From: Saprospiraceae bacterium
GTDB lineage: Bacteria; Bacteroidota; Bacteroidia; Chitinophagales; Saprospiraceae
Assembly (NCBI GenBank): GCA_020627785.1
Contig: JAHDGF010000016.1
Span: 1-64,000, forward strand
Reading direction: 5' to 3'
Length of the DNA: 64,000 nucleotides
Within the stretch, counting starts at the first letter, position 1; every line of letters begins with the position of its first letter. The notes beneath the pieces are model-generated. The model saw nothing but the letters and a program-made list of their open reading frames with translations. It did no database searches and was not told the origin of the DNA. Shown here piece by piece: positions 37,251-46,562 of the stretch. A program made the position numbers and the translations under genes.

Positions 37251-37943
37251 TTATTCCAAATCTTCTAAACGAGAAATTAAATCTTCAACCTTTTCATGAA
37301 CTGCCTCATAGCTTTTGGCGGAAAGGGTTCTATTGATTGCCATATTATCTAGATATAGCAATAAAGCACTTTTATCTTTTGCGGGTAGTTTGTTAATAGA
37401 CCGGATTTCAGAAATACTTCCTTTATCATCAAAGACCATATAATCATAGAGAATCTCACCCATGGGCTTGTAATAATTCATAAAATACTGGCCGGCACTA
37501 TAGTCCTCTTCTAATTTTTCAATTATCTCAAAGTAGTAGTCATACAAGGAAATAATTTCTAATCTCAAGGAGTCGTCCCGGATAATTTCTAATCCCTTTG
37601 ACTTCAAAGATTCGTAGGCTGATCTATTCTGGATGGATATGTAATCATAAAACAAAGTATTGTAATATTTCCCGATGGTATCTTGTCCTACTTTTTTACC
37701 TAGAATAAAATCACGCATGAAGTTAACTTGCTTCAAAGCATTGGTATGCCCGATCATATTATCGTGTAAATCATTGGCATCTAATTTCAACCCATTCTTG
37801 ATCTCAAGGATCAATTTATCTGCGGTTTCTCTTTTGTTTCGTTGTTCATTCCATTTAGAAAAACCAAATGCGAGGGATACACTCAAAAAAATAGCTAAAA
37901 ATTCATAGACATATTTTTTCCAGTTTATTGTCCGCTTTGTCAT
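37251..37943 (-). CDS. DUF6090-like membrane-anchored protein
   Basis: 230 residues. After a short positive N-terminus comes one membrane helix (about 12-30, YEFLAIFLSVSLAFGFSKWN), directly followed by WNEQRNKRE and a long helical region with periodic hydrophobics. The helix-WNExRK arrangement is the signature of DUF6090 proteins of Bacteroidota, whose function is unknown. The helical part would be in the periplasm if the helix acts as a signal anchor. It is not in an obvious operon. Confidence 0.6.
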   Translation of the reverse strand: MTKRTINWKKYVYEFLAIFLSVSLAFGFSKWNEQRNKRETADKLILEIKNGLKLDANDLHDNMIGHTNALKQVNFMRDFILGKKVGQDTIGKYYNTLFYDYISIQNRSAYESLKSKGLEIIRDDSLRLEIISLYDYYFEIIEKLEEDYSAGQYFMNYYKPMGEILYDYMVFDDKGSISEIRSINKLPAKDKSALLLYLDNMAINRTLSAKSYEAVHEKVEDLISRLEDLE

Positions 37944-38139
37944 TTCAGATTGTTTTTATTTACTCAAGATAAGAGTAATTCTAGTATTGATGGAATGAAT
38001 CCAAATCTGTATAAATCATGATAAAAGACATTTATGAATCATCTCGCTAGTCGCATTAAACATATAATATACTATCTTATACCCTATTCTGAAGACAAAT
38101 TCCAACAGCTTGCGTTCTCAATAAGAAACAACGAAGACC

Positions 38140-38532
38140 ATGAAATTCATAAAAATCACTTTACTTTTTCTCGTACCATTTTTTGTCATGTCGTGTGAAA
38201 AAGATGAACCAACGAAAATGGTCTTTTCCTGCGAACAAGAAAATTGGGTTGGTATATATTCAGGTCATGAGGAATGTGATGAAGAGATTCCCGATTTCTC
38301 AATCATCGAACGCACCCTTATGATGGGAAATGATATGGACGAATTTATCTACAATGGAAGTGTTATTTCATTCGAAGAATGCCAGGCTGAAGTTTTACTT
38401 TTTGACTCTTTGGCCAACTTACCAAAAACAATAAGTTTTGAATTATTACCTGGAGATAGCATTTTCATCGTAAGCACGATTGATGTCCCAAGCTTTGGAC
38501 CAATCAGCTGCAGATTTTGGGGTAGCAAATAA
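38140..38532 (+). CDS. Small lipoprotein of unknown family
   Basis: 130 residues. Lipoprotein signal to FFVMSC (Cys19). The mature part is acidic and contains five cysteines (including CEQENWVGIYSG, EECDEE, FEECQAEV, ISCRFWGSK), which suggests disulfides in the periplasm or at the surface. The WVGIYSG opening resembles small beta-sheet lipoproteins of Bacteroidota, but I do not recognise a family. Followed by a strong hairpin at 38558. Confidence 0.6.
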   Translation: MKFIKITLLFLVPFFVMSCEKDEPTKMVFSCEQENWVGIYSGHEECDEEIPDFSIIERTLMMGNDMDEFIYNGSVISFEECQAEVLLFDSLANLPKTISFELLPGDSIFIVSTIDVPSFGPISCRFWGSK

Positions 38533-38554
38533 CACTTGAATGTATTCATGCATT

Positions 38555-38788
38555 AAAGTGGGTGAATTAGAAAATGAGAATTTCTAATTCACCTACATAA
38601 TTTTAATGGGCAGTCAATGCATATTACGATGCATTTGGCAAAATGAATGTTCCTTTACTAACCGTAGCTGTTTAAGTTGTTCTATTGTTAATGGCTAGAG
38701 GTTTGAGATTTTTCAGGAAACAATCAGGACCATTGATTGATGTTTGTGTTATCAAATAAAATCAACAACAATCCCAATATTCATATTT
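38555..38788 (-). ncRNA. Candidate small RNA next to the two-component system
   Basis: A consensus -7 element (TAACTTTG, minus strand at 38802-38795) preceded by a regulatory palindrome predicts a transcript starting near 38788. It runs leftward about 230 nt to the strong hairpin at 38558-38596. I find no ORF longer than about 10 codons in the minus-strand frames between them. Promoter, length, lack of coding and terminator together make a trans-acting small RNA the simplest reading. Ends are approximate and nothing shows a target. Confidence 0.45.
38558..38596. terminator. Strong bidirectional terminator hairpin
   Basis: A 13-bp perfect stem (GGTGAATTAGAAA 38561-38573 with TTTCTAATTCACC 38581-38593), extended to 16 bp with one G-U pair, around a 7-nt loop. 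It lies 26 nt after the lipoprotein stop on the plus strand and also closes the minus-strand transcript predicted from the promoter at 38795-38802. A/T-rich flanks occur on both sides (ATAATTTTAA on plus, TTTAAT on minus), so it could work in both directions. Confidence 0.7.
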
Positions 38789-38794
38789 CAATAT

Positions 38795-38841
38795 CAAAGT
38801 TAAAAATCAGGATAAAGCTTAAGCCTATACTTTAGTATAGG
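38795..38841 (-). promoter_or_regulatory. Palindrome copy 1 with -7 element (sRNA promoter)
   Basis: Plus-strand CCTATACTTTAGTATAGG (38824-38841): 8-bp perfect arms with a 2-nt centre. On the minus strand the palindrome is followed after exactly 21 nt by TAACTTTG (38802-38795), a perfect TAnnTTTG. There is no TTG -33 box, and the palindrome centre would lie near -42, the place of a class II activator such as a LuxR/NarL-type response regulator. Confidence 0.65.
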
Positions 38842-38890
38842 AAAAGGTTTGAATGAGGATGAACTTCTAGAGAATTGAAATTCTGAATAT

Positions 38891-39487
38891 TTAGTTGGTG
38901 ACCTTTTTTATGGCTGAGGTTCGATTTTTTACATCTAGTTTTTCATAGATGTTTTTCGAATGGAACTTTATGGTACTCAGAGACAAGAATTGTTTTTTTG
39001 CAATTTGTGCGTTGGTTAAACCTTCTTTTATATCTATAAGAACTTCAAATTCTTTTTTGCTTAATGGAATATTTGCAATTCCATTTACCTTTTCTAAATC
39101 TAACTTCTTTGAGTGCTTTCGAAACTCGTAATTATACATACCAATAACGATGCTAGAAATTAGGTCATTTTCCTTAAAAGGTTTTACGATATATGCGCAG
39201 GGATTTACTTCTTTTGCTCGGTTTAAGGTATCAACATCAGAATGGGCGGTAAGAAAAACGAGCGGGATGTCATATTTTTCTTTGACAATAGCCGCAAGTT
39301 CAATTCCGTCTTTATGGCCATCAATATTAATATCCATAATTATAAGCTCAGGGTTCCTAGAGTAAAAGTATTCCTGAGCAGATTCACTATCATGCGCAAT
39401 ACCTACGACCGTATATTGATTGTTGACCAAGACATTTTCTATGTGTCTTGCAATCATCACCTCATCTTCTACAATTAAGACTTTCAA
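38891..39487 (-). CDS. Response regulator, REC plus LuxR-type HTH
   Basis: 198 residues. The receiver domain (1-115) has the acidic pair E7/D8 (VEDEV), phospho-acceptor Asp52 (LIIMDINIDG), Thr in FLTAHSD and Lys in YIVKPF. The C-terminal LuxR/NarL-type helix-turn-helix covers about 135-195 (PLSKKEFEVLIDIKEGLTNAQIA, LSLSTIKFHSKNIYEKLDVKN). It is 11 nt downstream of the histidine kinase gene and almost certainly its partner. A LuxR-type dimer would bind a roughly 18-20-bp palindrome, and just such a palindrome lies upstream of the kinase and again just past this gene. Confidence 0.9.
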   Translation of the reverse strand: MKVLIVEDEVMIARHIENVLVNNQYTVVGIAHDSESAQEYFYSRNPELIIMDINIDGHKDGIELAAIVKEKYDIPLVFLTAHSDVDTLNRAKEVNPCAYIVKPFKENDLISSIVIGMYNYEFRKHSKKLDLEKVNGIANIPLSKKEFEVLIDIKEGLTNAQIAKKQFLSLSTIKFHSKNIYEKLDVKNRTSAIKKVTN

Positions 39488-39498
39488 CGTATAAAAAT

Positions 39499-41628
39499 TT
39501 ATGCGGCTAATTTATAATTCTGAATTCTTAATTGCATGACAAAACCATCTTCATAATTTATTTTGATTTCTGCCTTTAGCTTTTTCGCAAAAGCCTTAAT
39601 CAATTCATAACCAAAGGAATTCCCTTCGATTTCATCCATGCTTTTGACACCCACACCATTGTCACCAACTTCGAGCAAGAGTGTTTCATCTACTTCTTTT
39701 AATATAACTTTAATTTTTCCTTTTCGCCCATTTGCGAAAGCGTGCTTCAGGGAATTGCTCACTAACTCATTCGTAATTAATCCTAGAGGCACCATTGTGT
39801 CAACATCTAACATCATAGGCATCACATCTAATTCCAATCCAATCTCCTCTTCTGAAATATTATAGGAATCAAATAAGTGATCCACAACCTGCTCAAAATA
39901 GTCTTGAGTACTTACCCCCTTGAAATTATCTGTCTGATAAAGGTCCTGATGAATCAGCGCCATAGACTGAACACGATCTTGTCCCTGCTTTAAAGCATCG
40001 ATCGCACTATCATCAGAAACATATCGCCCTTGTAGGGCCAACAAAGAAGATACCACTTGAAGGTTGTTTTTTACACGGTGATGAATTTCTTGGAGTAAAA
40101 TTCTCTTTTCGTCATCTGCTTGTTGAATGATCTCATTCTTAAGATTAATCTTTTTATACAACCAGAATAACACCGTGCTTATCAAAACAAAAGCCATTAA
40201 ACCAATTCCAAAAATCCAATTCCTTCTTTTGGAAGAAAGAAGTTTAAGCCTTGTAATTTCGTTTTCAGAACTTAAGAGTGCGATCTCTTTTTCAAATTCA
40301 GCTTTCTGGAATCTAGTTTCCGCATCTTGAACTAAAACTAACTGCTGTATTTGATACAAAGAATCATCCAACAATTTTTCTTTTTCAAATTCAACCAAGG
40401 CCTTTTCATATTCCCCTTGAGCCTTATAATATTTTCCAGAATAATTTCTGTAAGTACGCTTTAATCCTAGATCTTCATTTGTTTCTAAAATCTCTTCGAT
40501 ACCTGAAATTTCTTCCTTAAGCTTTGAAAATTGAGCAGTTTTAAAATAGTAATCACATCTATTTTTAGCATAATTTATTTTCGCACTGAAGTTTGGTTCT
40601 GCTATTCCAGCTTCAGGGACTTTAGAGAAATTAAGATCCAAGGAATCCATATGAATTTTTGCTGAAGCCAAATCATCTTCTTTTAAACTTTTGGCTAACA
40701 TTCCAATCATAACCAATGCCTTTTGCTGGCTCATCTCACTTTGCGTGGTATAAAATTGATATGATTTTTCATATAACTCTTCTGCCTCAGCGTCAAAATC
40801 CATCGCATCTAAATTTCTAGCATGCAAAAAGTAATAGTAGTTCCTGAACTTATCACTCACAACTAAATCAATCAACTCGATGATTCTCGAACTATAAGCT
40901 AAAGCTTGAGGATAGTTCTGATATTCAAAATAAATGGAATTTATATTATTCAACATGTTGATCACCAAGATGTACCTTGGTGTTCCTTTCCGATAATAAG
41001 GAATGGCTTCTTGAAAATATTGCAAAGATTTAGCTGGCAATCCTTGTCTTTGAGAAATAGATCCTAAGTGTCTTAAAATCAAGGGAATTTTCACACTATC
41101 TTTTGCAGCATGATAATATTCCAAAGCTACGAGGTGCTTCTTGGTTGCTTCTTCATAAGCTCCCTCTTGTTCCTTAAAATATGCAGGAAAATAAAAGGCT
41201 GTACCCATCACATAGGAAGGTACATTCTTTCCACCTTTAATGATTTCACAAACACTATCTACCCTGGCCTCATCCTTAATATAGAAGTAGCTTGAAGCTA
41301 AATTATCTAGCGCCAAATAGTGTAAGCTATCTTGTTGGTTTTCTTTAGCAAGTTTAGCCAATCTTTCATAAATTTTTCGAGAGTTTATGAAATCACCTCT
41401 GAATTCATATTGAATGGCTAGGTTTTTTTCCTGGTGGTATTGTTCTTCGAAATCACCAGCATCTTGCGCAAGTTTGACTACTTCTTTTAAACTATCTATG
41501 TTCTTAAGGTAATGACCATGCTGTGAAAAAAGATGAGAGCCAAAAAGTTGAATTGCTACTATAACAATAAGGGTTTTCCATAAGGAAGGTGCCTCCAAAA
41601 GATAGGATTTGGTTGAAGTGTTATACAT
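39499..41628 (-). CDS. TPR-containing histidine kinase (HisKA_2 type)
   Basis: 709 residues. The N-terminal helix (about 15-35) is a signal or anchor. TPR-like repeats fill about 50-400 (QFRGDFINSRKIYERLAKLA and similar), followed by a coiled coil and one membrane helix at about 468-488 (WIFGIGLMAFVLISTVLFWLYK). The kinase part has the HisKA_2 box LLQEIHHRVKNNLQVVSSLL with its phospho-acceptor His, then a HATPase with NELVSNSLKHAF (N box) and GDNGVG (G1). The periplasmic TPRs probably sense a protein or peptide. It leads an operon with the response regulator and has a regulatory palindrome 66 bp upstream. Confidence 0.88.
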   Translation of the reverse strand: MYNTSTKSYLLEAPSLWKTLIVIVAIQLFGSHLFSQHGHYLKNIDSLKEVVKLAQDAGDFEEQYHQEKNLAIQYEFRGDFINSRKIYERLAKLAKENQQDSLHYLALDNLASSYFYIKDEARVDSVCEIIKGGKNVPSYVMGTAFYFPAYFKEQEGAYEEATKKHLVALEYYHAAKDSVKIPLILRHLGSISQRQGLPAKSLQYFQEAIPYYRKGTPRYILVINMLNNINSIYFEYQNYPQALAYSSRIIELIDLVVSDKFRNYYYFLHARNLDAMDFDAEAEELYEKSYQFYTTQSEMSQQKALVMIGMLAKSLKEDDLASAKIHMDSLDLNFSKVPEAGIAEPNFSAKINYAKNRCDYYFKTAQFSKLKEEISGIEEILETNEDLGLKRTYRNYSGKYYKAQGEYEKALVEFEKEKLLDDSLYQIQQLVLVQDAETRFQKAEFEKEIALLSSENEITRLKLLSSKRRNWIFGIGLMAFVLISTVLFWLYKKINLKNEIIQQADDEKRILLQEIHHRVKNNLQVVSSLLALQGRYVSDDSAIDALKQGQDRVQSMALIHQDLYQTDNFKGVSTQDYFEQVVDHLFDSYNISEEEIGLELDVMPMMLDVDTMVPLGLITNELVSNSLKHAFANGRKGKIKVILKEVDETLLLEVGDNGVGVKSMDEIEGNSFGYELIKAFAKKLKAEIKINYEDGFVMQLRIQNYKLAA

Positions 41629-41664
41629 GATTTTAGCTCGTGTACCTAAGATAAGGAAATTGAT

Positions 41665-41711
41665 TAAAATTAAAAGATAAAAGCAATATGGAACCTATAC
41701 TAAAGTATAGG
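41665..41711 (-). promoter_or_regulatory. Palindrome copy 2 with -7 element (kinase operon promoter)
   Basis: CCTATACTAAAGTATAGG (41694-41711) is the exact reverse complement of copy 1. On the minus strand it is followed after exactly 21 nt by TAATTTTA (41672-41665), one base from TAnnTTTG. Transcription would start near 41658, leaving a 30-nt leader before the kinase start codon. This predicts autoregulation of the two-component operon. Confidence 0.65.
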
Positions 41712-41894
41712 ATTATGAGATAAGAATAACGGTTACAGGTAATGAGTTGGAAGAATCAGCAGGAAATAATTAGTTATAATATCAACATCAACGAATGCTT
41801 GCTCATGATGGTTAAATTAAAACTACACTTTAGTACAGCTAATAAAACGATCAAAGCTCTTAACCTTGCAGCGCAAATTCCAAAAAAAATCATT

Positions 41895-43475
41895 ATGAAA
41901 ATCAGAACTATTCTAGCTGCATCCATGCTCCTTGCTTTAACATCAACCCAACTTAAAGCACAAACACTAAACGCAGACTCTTTAATATTAGTGGCAATTT
42001 ACACCGCGACTGGAGGAAGTGATTGGACTAAAAATGAGAACTGGCTTACTGGCCCTATTGACACTTGGCAAGGAATTACGGTCGAGGAAAATCGAGTGAC
42101 GGGTGTAAGATTTGATCAAAGTGGATTGAATGATAGTGTACCAAATGAAATATTTAATCTCACAGCTCTTAAGGATTTATACTTATTTGGCACGGTAGGA
42201 AAGGTGGATGATGGGATTAGAAATTTGACACAATTAGAAAGATTATACTTTTCCAATTGGGCTTTAAATTTTCAACCAGAAACGCTTTGTGAATTTCCGA
42301 ATCTCACACAACTTACATTACTTAATTGCCAAGGCTTTAGTAACATACCAATTTGCTTGACCCAAAAATCATTAACACGATTAAGTTTATCAAGAATGGA
42401 CCTTGAGGGAGATTCAAATTTATTATCTGCCTTAGCCAGTATTCCGACGTTGGATAGGCTTAACCTCAGTGGCAATAAAATTACTGGTGAAATAGCTGAA
42501 GAATTATGTCAAAGTAACTTAGTAGTCCTAAATCTTGCAGATAACCAATTGACCGGAGTGATCCCTGAATGCCTCAATCAAAATGGAACTTTAAGTCAAA
42601 TATTCTTGGAGAGGAATCAACTCACAGGTGAAATACCAACGGAAATATTTAAAGAAGGATTGCAAATATTTAATGTCAGTTACAACCAACTCATGGACAC
42701 CATGGATGATTGGATTCAAAAACCCTCGAGTCTATATTCAGTGAACTTATCCAATAATTTATTGAACGGAGAAATTAATGGAACTTTTATTGGTAATAAT
42801 ATCACTACGCTTGATGCAGCGAAAAATAATTTTAGTGGCGTGAGTAATATTGCTGAAGATTTAACAATCAGAGTATTAAAAGTAGATGGAAATAAGCTAT
42901 ACTTTGACGACCTACAGAAGTTTCCTATACCAACACAAACTTTCACTTACAATAATCAACAGCCGGTAAATGAAACGCTGGAAATGACAATCAATGAAGG
43001 AGAAGATTTTACCATAACCATGGAAGATGTTGGTGATTCTTTCACCAAATATCAATGGTATTTGAATGATCAAATTTTAAACGAAGAGACAAGTAGAAAT
43101 CTAACTCTATTATCCGTTGACTTGGATAACGAAGGGTCTTATTCTTGTGAAGCTACGCACGATGACTTTCCTGATCTCCTTCTCTATCGTAACCCCGTAG
43201 AACTGACCATTGATTTATCCAATTCAAGTTTAGAGACAAAGATCCCGCATGTTGAATTCTACCCCAACCCTGCTTCAAACATTTTGAATTTCAAAACAGA
43301 AATTCAAGGATTAAATGAAATTAGAATTATTGATTTTGTTGGAAATCTGATATCTGTTGCTTCATACAACGAATATATTGATACCAGTCATTTGCCGGAA
43401 GGCGCATACATTATTGAACTTGTCTCAAAAGATCATGGAATCGTTCTTTCAGAAAAACTTATAATCTCTAAATAA
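41895..43475 (+). CDS. Leucine-rich-repeat surface protein with type IX sorting domain
   Basis: 526 residues from the ATG at 41895, which begins a signal peptide (MKIRTILAASMLLALTSTQLKAQ). The frame is open back to 41742, but that would place 51 unrelated residues before the signal. Plant-type leucine-rich repeats follow (LNLSGNKITGEIAEELCQSN, LNLADNQLTGVIPECLNQNG, QIFLERNQLTGEIPTEIF), about residues 70-330. Next come an Ig-like module (about 345-440, YQWYLNDQ ... EGSYSCEATH) and a type IX sorting domain (FYPNPASNILNF). It is probably a surface adhesin or binding protein. Divergent from the kinase gene. Confidence 0.85.
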   Translation: MKIRTILAASMLLALTSTQLKAQTLNADSLILVAIYTATGGSDWTKNENWLTGPIDTWQGITVEENRVTGVRFDQSGLNDSVPNEIFNLTALKDLYLFGTVGKVDDGIRNLTQLERLYFSNWALNFQPETLCEFPNLTQLTLLNCQGFSNIPICLTQKSLTRLSLSRMDLEGDSNLLSALASIPTLDRLNLSGNKITGEIAEELCQSNLVVLNLADNQLTGVIPECLNQNGTLSQIFLERNQLTGEIPTEIFKEGLQIFNVSYNQLMDTMDDWIQKPSSLYSVNLSNNLLNGEINGTFIGNNITTLDAAKNNFSGVSNIAEDLTIRVLKVDGNKLYFDDLQKFPIPTQTFTYNNQQPVNETLEMTINEGEDFTITMEDVGDSFTKYQWYLNDQILNEETSRNLTLLSVDLDNEGSYSCEATHDDFPDLLLYRNPVELTIDLSNSSLETKIPHVEFYPNPASNILNFKTEIQGLNEIRIIDFVGNLISVASYNEYIDTSHLPEGAYIIELVSKDHGIVLSEKLIISK

Positions 43476-43478
43476 AGC

Positions 43479-43529
43479 ATAAATATTTTCCACTCTTATT
43501 CAAAAGTATCTATCACTGAAAATATTTAT
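43479..43529. terminator. 12-bp inverted repeat between convergent genes
   Basis: ATAAATATTTTC (43479-43490) and GAAAATATTTAT (43518-43529) are perfect inverted copies 27 nt apart, between the stops of the plus-strand repeat protein and the minus-strand dehydrogenase. Position fits a shared terminator; the stem is all A/T-rich, so weak. Confidence 0.4.
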
Positions 43530-43603
43530 TTCTTGGTCAAATTTGATTCTACGTAAGGTATTGCAAAAATTAATCTGAGTGTATTATGAAAATAAACTGA
43601 TGA

Positions 43604-44533
43604 TCATTCATTCCAGTATTTGATTAGATTCTCAAATGCAATTCCAAAGTAAAGTTCGTAATTGTCCTGCTCTACATATCCAAGATGAGGTGTACATATG
43701 ACATTATCCATGGTTAAAAAGGGATGATCTTTGTCATAAATGGGTTCTTCATCAAAAACATCAATTGCGGCATAGCCAGGTCGCTTAGCTTGTAAAGCTC
43801 TTAAGAGAGCGCCTGGCTGTATGAGTCCAGCTCGTGCTGTATTAACAAAAAGGGCCTCAGGCTTCATTGCGCTTAGGTCTTCATAAGTAATCAGTTCTTT
43901 TGTTTGCTCTTTAAGCCTTAGATGTAGGGTGACAACATCACATGTAGAAAAAAAGGCGGCTTTCGATTCTGCTGCTATAAAACCATCAGCTTGAGCTTTA
44001 TTTCTCGATTCTTTACTCCCCCACACAATTACTTCTGCTCCAAATGCTTTAGCATAACCAGCTACCATTTTCCCAATTTTTCCATAGCCCCAAATGCCGA
44101 TTTTTTTTCCATGAACACGTTTACCAATATTTACTTGCCAATGCCCTGCTTGCATTCCAGAAATTGCTTGAGGCAAAAGGCGTAATCCATTCATAATCAA
44201 AGCCCAAGTTAATTCTGAAGTAGAAATGGGATTTCCTCTTCCCTCTAGAATAACAACTCCTCTCCTTCTACAATCATCTACATTGATATGGCCTGGGTTT
44301 TTTCCTGTTTGTGAAATAACTTTAAGATTGGGTAGATACTGCAGTAATTCATTATCAACTTTTGTTCTAGTGCGTGTAAGCACCAATGCCTCAGGGTCTC
44401 CCATTTTCTTCGCCAGCTTGGCAGGGTCAGGCTCAAATGAATTTATTATTGTTACTTGATGACCATCGAGTAGCTGATATGCTTTTAGTTTTTTAATGCA
44501 AGATTGATAATCGTCTGGAATAGCTATACGCAT
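43604..44533 (-). CDS. D-2-hydroxyacid dehydrogenase family protein
   Basis: 309 residues. The NAD-binding loop is GIWGYGKIGKMVAGYAKAFG (about 147-166). The catalytic set is complete: Arg in VNTARAGLI, Glu in DVFDEEP, and His in CTPHLGYVE. It reduces a 2-oxo acid or oxidises a D-2-hydroxy acid with NAD(P)H. It is the last gene of the tricarboxylate block, 33 nt after the EamA gene. A role in handling a hydroxy- or oxo-acid made from the imported substrate is possible, but its precise substrate is unknown. Confidence 0.82.
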   Translation of the reverse strand: MRIAIPDDYQSCIKKLKAYQLLDGHQVTIINSFEPDPAKLAKKMGDPEALVLTRTRTKVDNELLQYLPNLKVISQTGKNPGHINVDDCRRRGVVILEGRGNPISTSELTWALIMNGLRLLPQAISGMQAGHWQVNIGKRVHGKKIGIWGYGKIGKMVAGYAKAFGAEVIVWGSKESRNKAQADGFIAAESKAAFFSTCDVVTLHLRLKEQTKELITYEDLSAMKPEALFVNTARAGLIQPGALLRALQAKRPGYAAIDVFDEEPIYDKDHPFLTMDNVICTPHLGYVEQDNYELYFGIAFENLIKYWNE

Positions 44534-44566
44534 AATTATGAATTTTAATTAGACAATAGATAATTT

Positions 44567-45400
44567 TCAAATCTTTATTGGTTTTATATTTTTTTTAGGA
44601 CTTACTACTGCATTCGCGACACAACTGAACAATAAAATGACAACACCAATAATTGCGAACAGGGAATACCCTTCTTCAAAAAAGAAAAAACCAATAGCAA
44701 AAGCATAGATGAGTTCAGAATATTTAAATGGAGCCACAACATTGGCCTCTTCGTGTTGAAATGACAAAGTCATATATTTTTGTCCAAAATATCCGAATCC
44801 TCCCAGGCATATTAAAATACAAAAATCCATAAGGGTTGGCGTCTCCCAAATGAAGAGTAATGCGAATCCACTAATGAGTGCTGAACTTGTCATAAAATAG
44901 TTTACAATAACTAAGGGATGTTCCGTTTTACCAATTTTCCGGATGGTCACATATACACACCCACCAAAAAAAGCACCCAAGATTGCGAGCAACATACTTA
45001 AGTTATCTATTCTACTATCAAAGCCTTTGAGTAAAAATACGCCCACCAAGGCAAGTAATAAAAACAGCCATTGTATTGGCTTTACTTTTTCTTTTAGTAG
45101 CCAAACAGCTAAAAGAAAGGTGAAAAATGGGGACAAGTATTTTAAGGTAACCGAGGCACCATATGGAATGGTCTGAATCGTAAAAAAGAACAAAGTCATA
45201 GAAAACAGACCTAAAAGGGATCTCAAAAAAAGAAGTTTCTGATTATTTCCGATTAAAGATATCTCTTGCCTCCTAAGATTTATCGTACATATTCCCGCGG
45301 TAATAATTGATCGAAAAAAAACGATTTGTATGACATTCACATGGCTGACAAATTTAATCAGTCCTTGCATTAACGAAAACCCTAATGCTGCAATGAGCAT
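44567..45400 (-). CDS. EamA/DMT-family transporter
   Basis: 277 residues with ten membrane helices in two EamA halves (FSLMQGLIKFVSHVNVIQIVFFRS; second half with FKYSELIYAFAIGFFFFEEG). Drug/metabolite-superfamily proteins export or exchange amino acids, nucleotides or organic acids. The annotated ATG leaves a shortened first helix. In-frame residues upstream (SRGIKYM) look like the usual family N-terminus, but only an ATA is available there. Its place in the block suggests efflux of a related acid; that is a guess. Confidence 0.75.
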   Translation of the reverse strand: MLIAALGFSLMQGLIKFVSHVNVIQIVFFRSIITAGICTINLRRQEISLIGNNQKLLFLRSLLGLFSMTLFFFTIQTIPYGASVTLKYLSPFFTFLLAVWLLKEKVKPIQWLFLLLALVGVFLLKGFDSRIDNLSMLLAILGAFFGGCVYVTIRKIGKTEHPLVIVNYFMTSSALISGFALLFIWETPTLMDFCILICLGGFGYFGQKYMTLSFQHEEANVVAPFKYSELIYAFAIGFFFFEEGYSLFAIIGVVILLFSCVANAVVSPKKNIKPIKI

Positions 45401-45500
45401 GTATTTGATGCCTCTTGATATTTTTATATTTTTTATGAAAGAGGATGGTTTATTTAATTAAAAAAATTGAACGAAGGAATCTAAATGCTTTAATTAGCTA

Positions 45501-46562
45501 TTAATAATATACAAAACCTTCCATGAGTTTTCTTGCAGTTCTATAAGTCCCGGCCAACAAGATTTGGAAGTCCAATCCCTCATCTTTGGTTATTAATTTT
45601 ATTGGCATCGAACCTGACTGATGTTCCAAAATATAGTCTGCACCATCAGAAGGATGATTAACCATTTCAGATGCAATGGTCCCTTGACATTTTGAAGCTG
45701 CTGTAACACATACAGCACCGCTAACAGCGTGTGTAGGATGATAGGTGCTCGGAGTAAAGTACATTGATCTGATGCTCCCACCTTTTGAAGGCGGACAGAG
45801 CAGGCCAATTTTTGGAATTACACTTTTAGAGACATCTCCCATTGCTGCGTTCCTGGCAATTTCTCTTCGAATACTTTCGAGCTTTTCCATCAGTTGAGGT
45901 CTATCCATAAAATAATCTCCCTTTTCATCACCTGTAAGCCCAAAGTCTTTGGCCCTCATATGAATCATAAGATTTCCTGCATCAAACATTGTGAGCTCTA
46001 TACCTTGAACATGATCTTTTAGCTTTCCAGTAGGAAATAGAGTTCCGGTCGCTCCTCCCGCAATATTCGATAAATTCATCAATATTGGCGAACCCGTGCC
46101 TGGTACACCATCTATTTTTAAATCACCTTCGGTATAATTCACTTTGCCATCTTGCACATTTACAATCATCTCAGCCGTAGAATCTGTATTTATGTTATAG
46201 ACCCTTACTTTGTTATCGCCCTCTTTGTAATCCACCCATTCTTTCTCAATAGCAAAAGGCGCTACTCCTGACATCATATTGCCACAGGTAGGCTTTGTAT
46301 CTACAATTGCATCACTGATAAATACCTGTGCAAAAAGATAATCAACATCTATGTTTTCTCTCTGCGAAGGCTGCACCATTACAACTTTACTTGTAACAGT
46401 TTTAGCACCACCTAAACCATCGACCTGATTTTTATGCGGTGAGCCCATCAGACGAAGTAAAACCTTATCTCTTTCATTAGGGTCCTTAGGTAAGTCCCTA
46501 AGATCGAAGAAAGGTCCTTTTGATGTTCCTCCACGCATATAAATACAAGCTATCTTTTTCAT
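45501..46562 (-). CDS. PrpF/4-oxalomesaconate tautomerase-like isomerase
   Basis: 353 residues, PrpF family (diaminopimelate-epimerase-like fold). The start IACIYMRGGTSKGPFFD and the motifs DGLGGAKTVTSKV, PTCGNMMSGVAPFAIE (first active-site Cys) and HPTHAVSGAVCVTAA (second) are clear. It resembles GalD more than the methylaconitate isomerase. Both act on aconitate-like tricarboxylates by shifting a double bond or tautomer. Its 4-nt overlap with the TctAB gene and the nearby TcuA fit a role in isomerising aconitate or a similar product inside the cell. Confidence 0.82.
   Translation of the reverse strand: MKKIACIYMRGGTSKGPFFDLRDLPKDPNERDKVLLRLMGSPHKNQVDGLGGAKTVTSKVVMVQPSQRENIDVDYLFAQVFISDAIVDTKPTCGNMMSGVAPFAIEKEWVDYKEGDNKVRVYNINTDSTAEMIVNVQDGKVNYTEGDLKIDGVPGTGSPILMNLSNIAGGATGTLFPTGKLKDHVQGIELTMFDAGNLMIHMRAKDFGLTGDEKGDYFMDRPQLMEKLESIRREIARNAAMGDVSKSVIPKIGLLCPPSKGGSIRSMYFTPSTYHPTHAVSGAVCVTAASKCQGTIASEMVNHPSDGADYILEHQSGSMPIKLITKDEGLDFQILLAGTYRTARKLMEGFVYY

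Noticed and set aside
38824-38841. Palindromes as transcription terminators
   Set aside because: The centre is only 2 nt, too small for a loop, there is no U-tract, and each copy has a -7 element at the same distance. They fit protein-binding sites better.
41742-41894. Upstream in-frame start of the leucine-rich-repeat gene
   Set aside because: The signal peptide begins at the ATG at 41895; the extra 51 residues have no secretory character.
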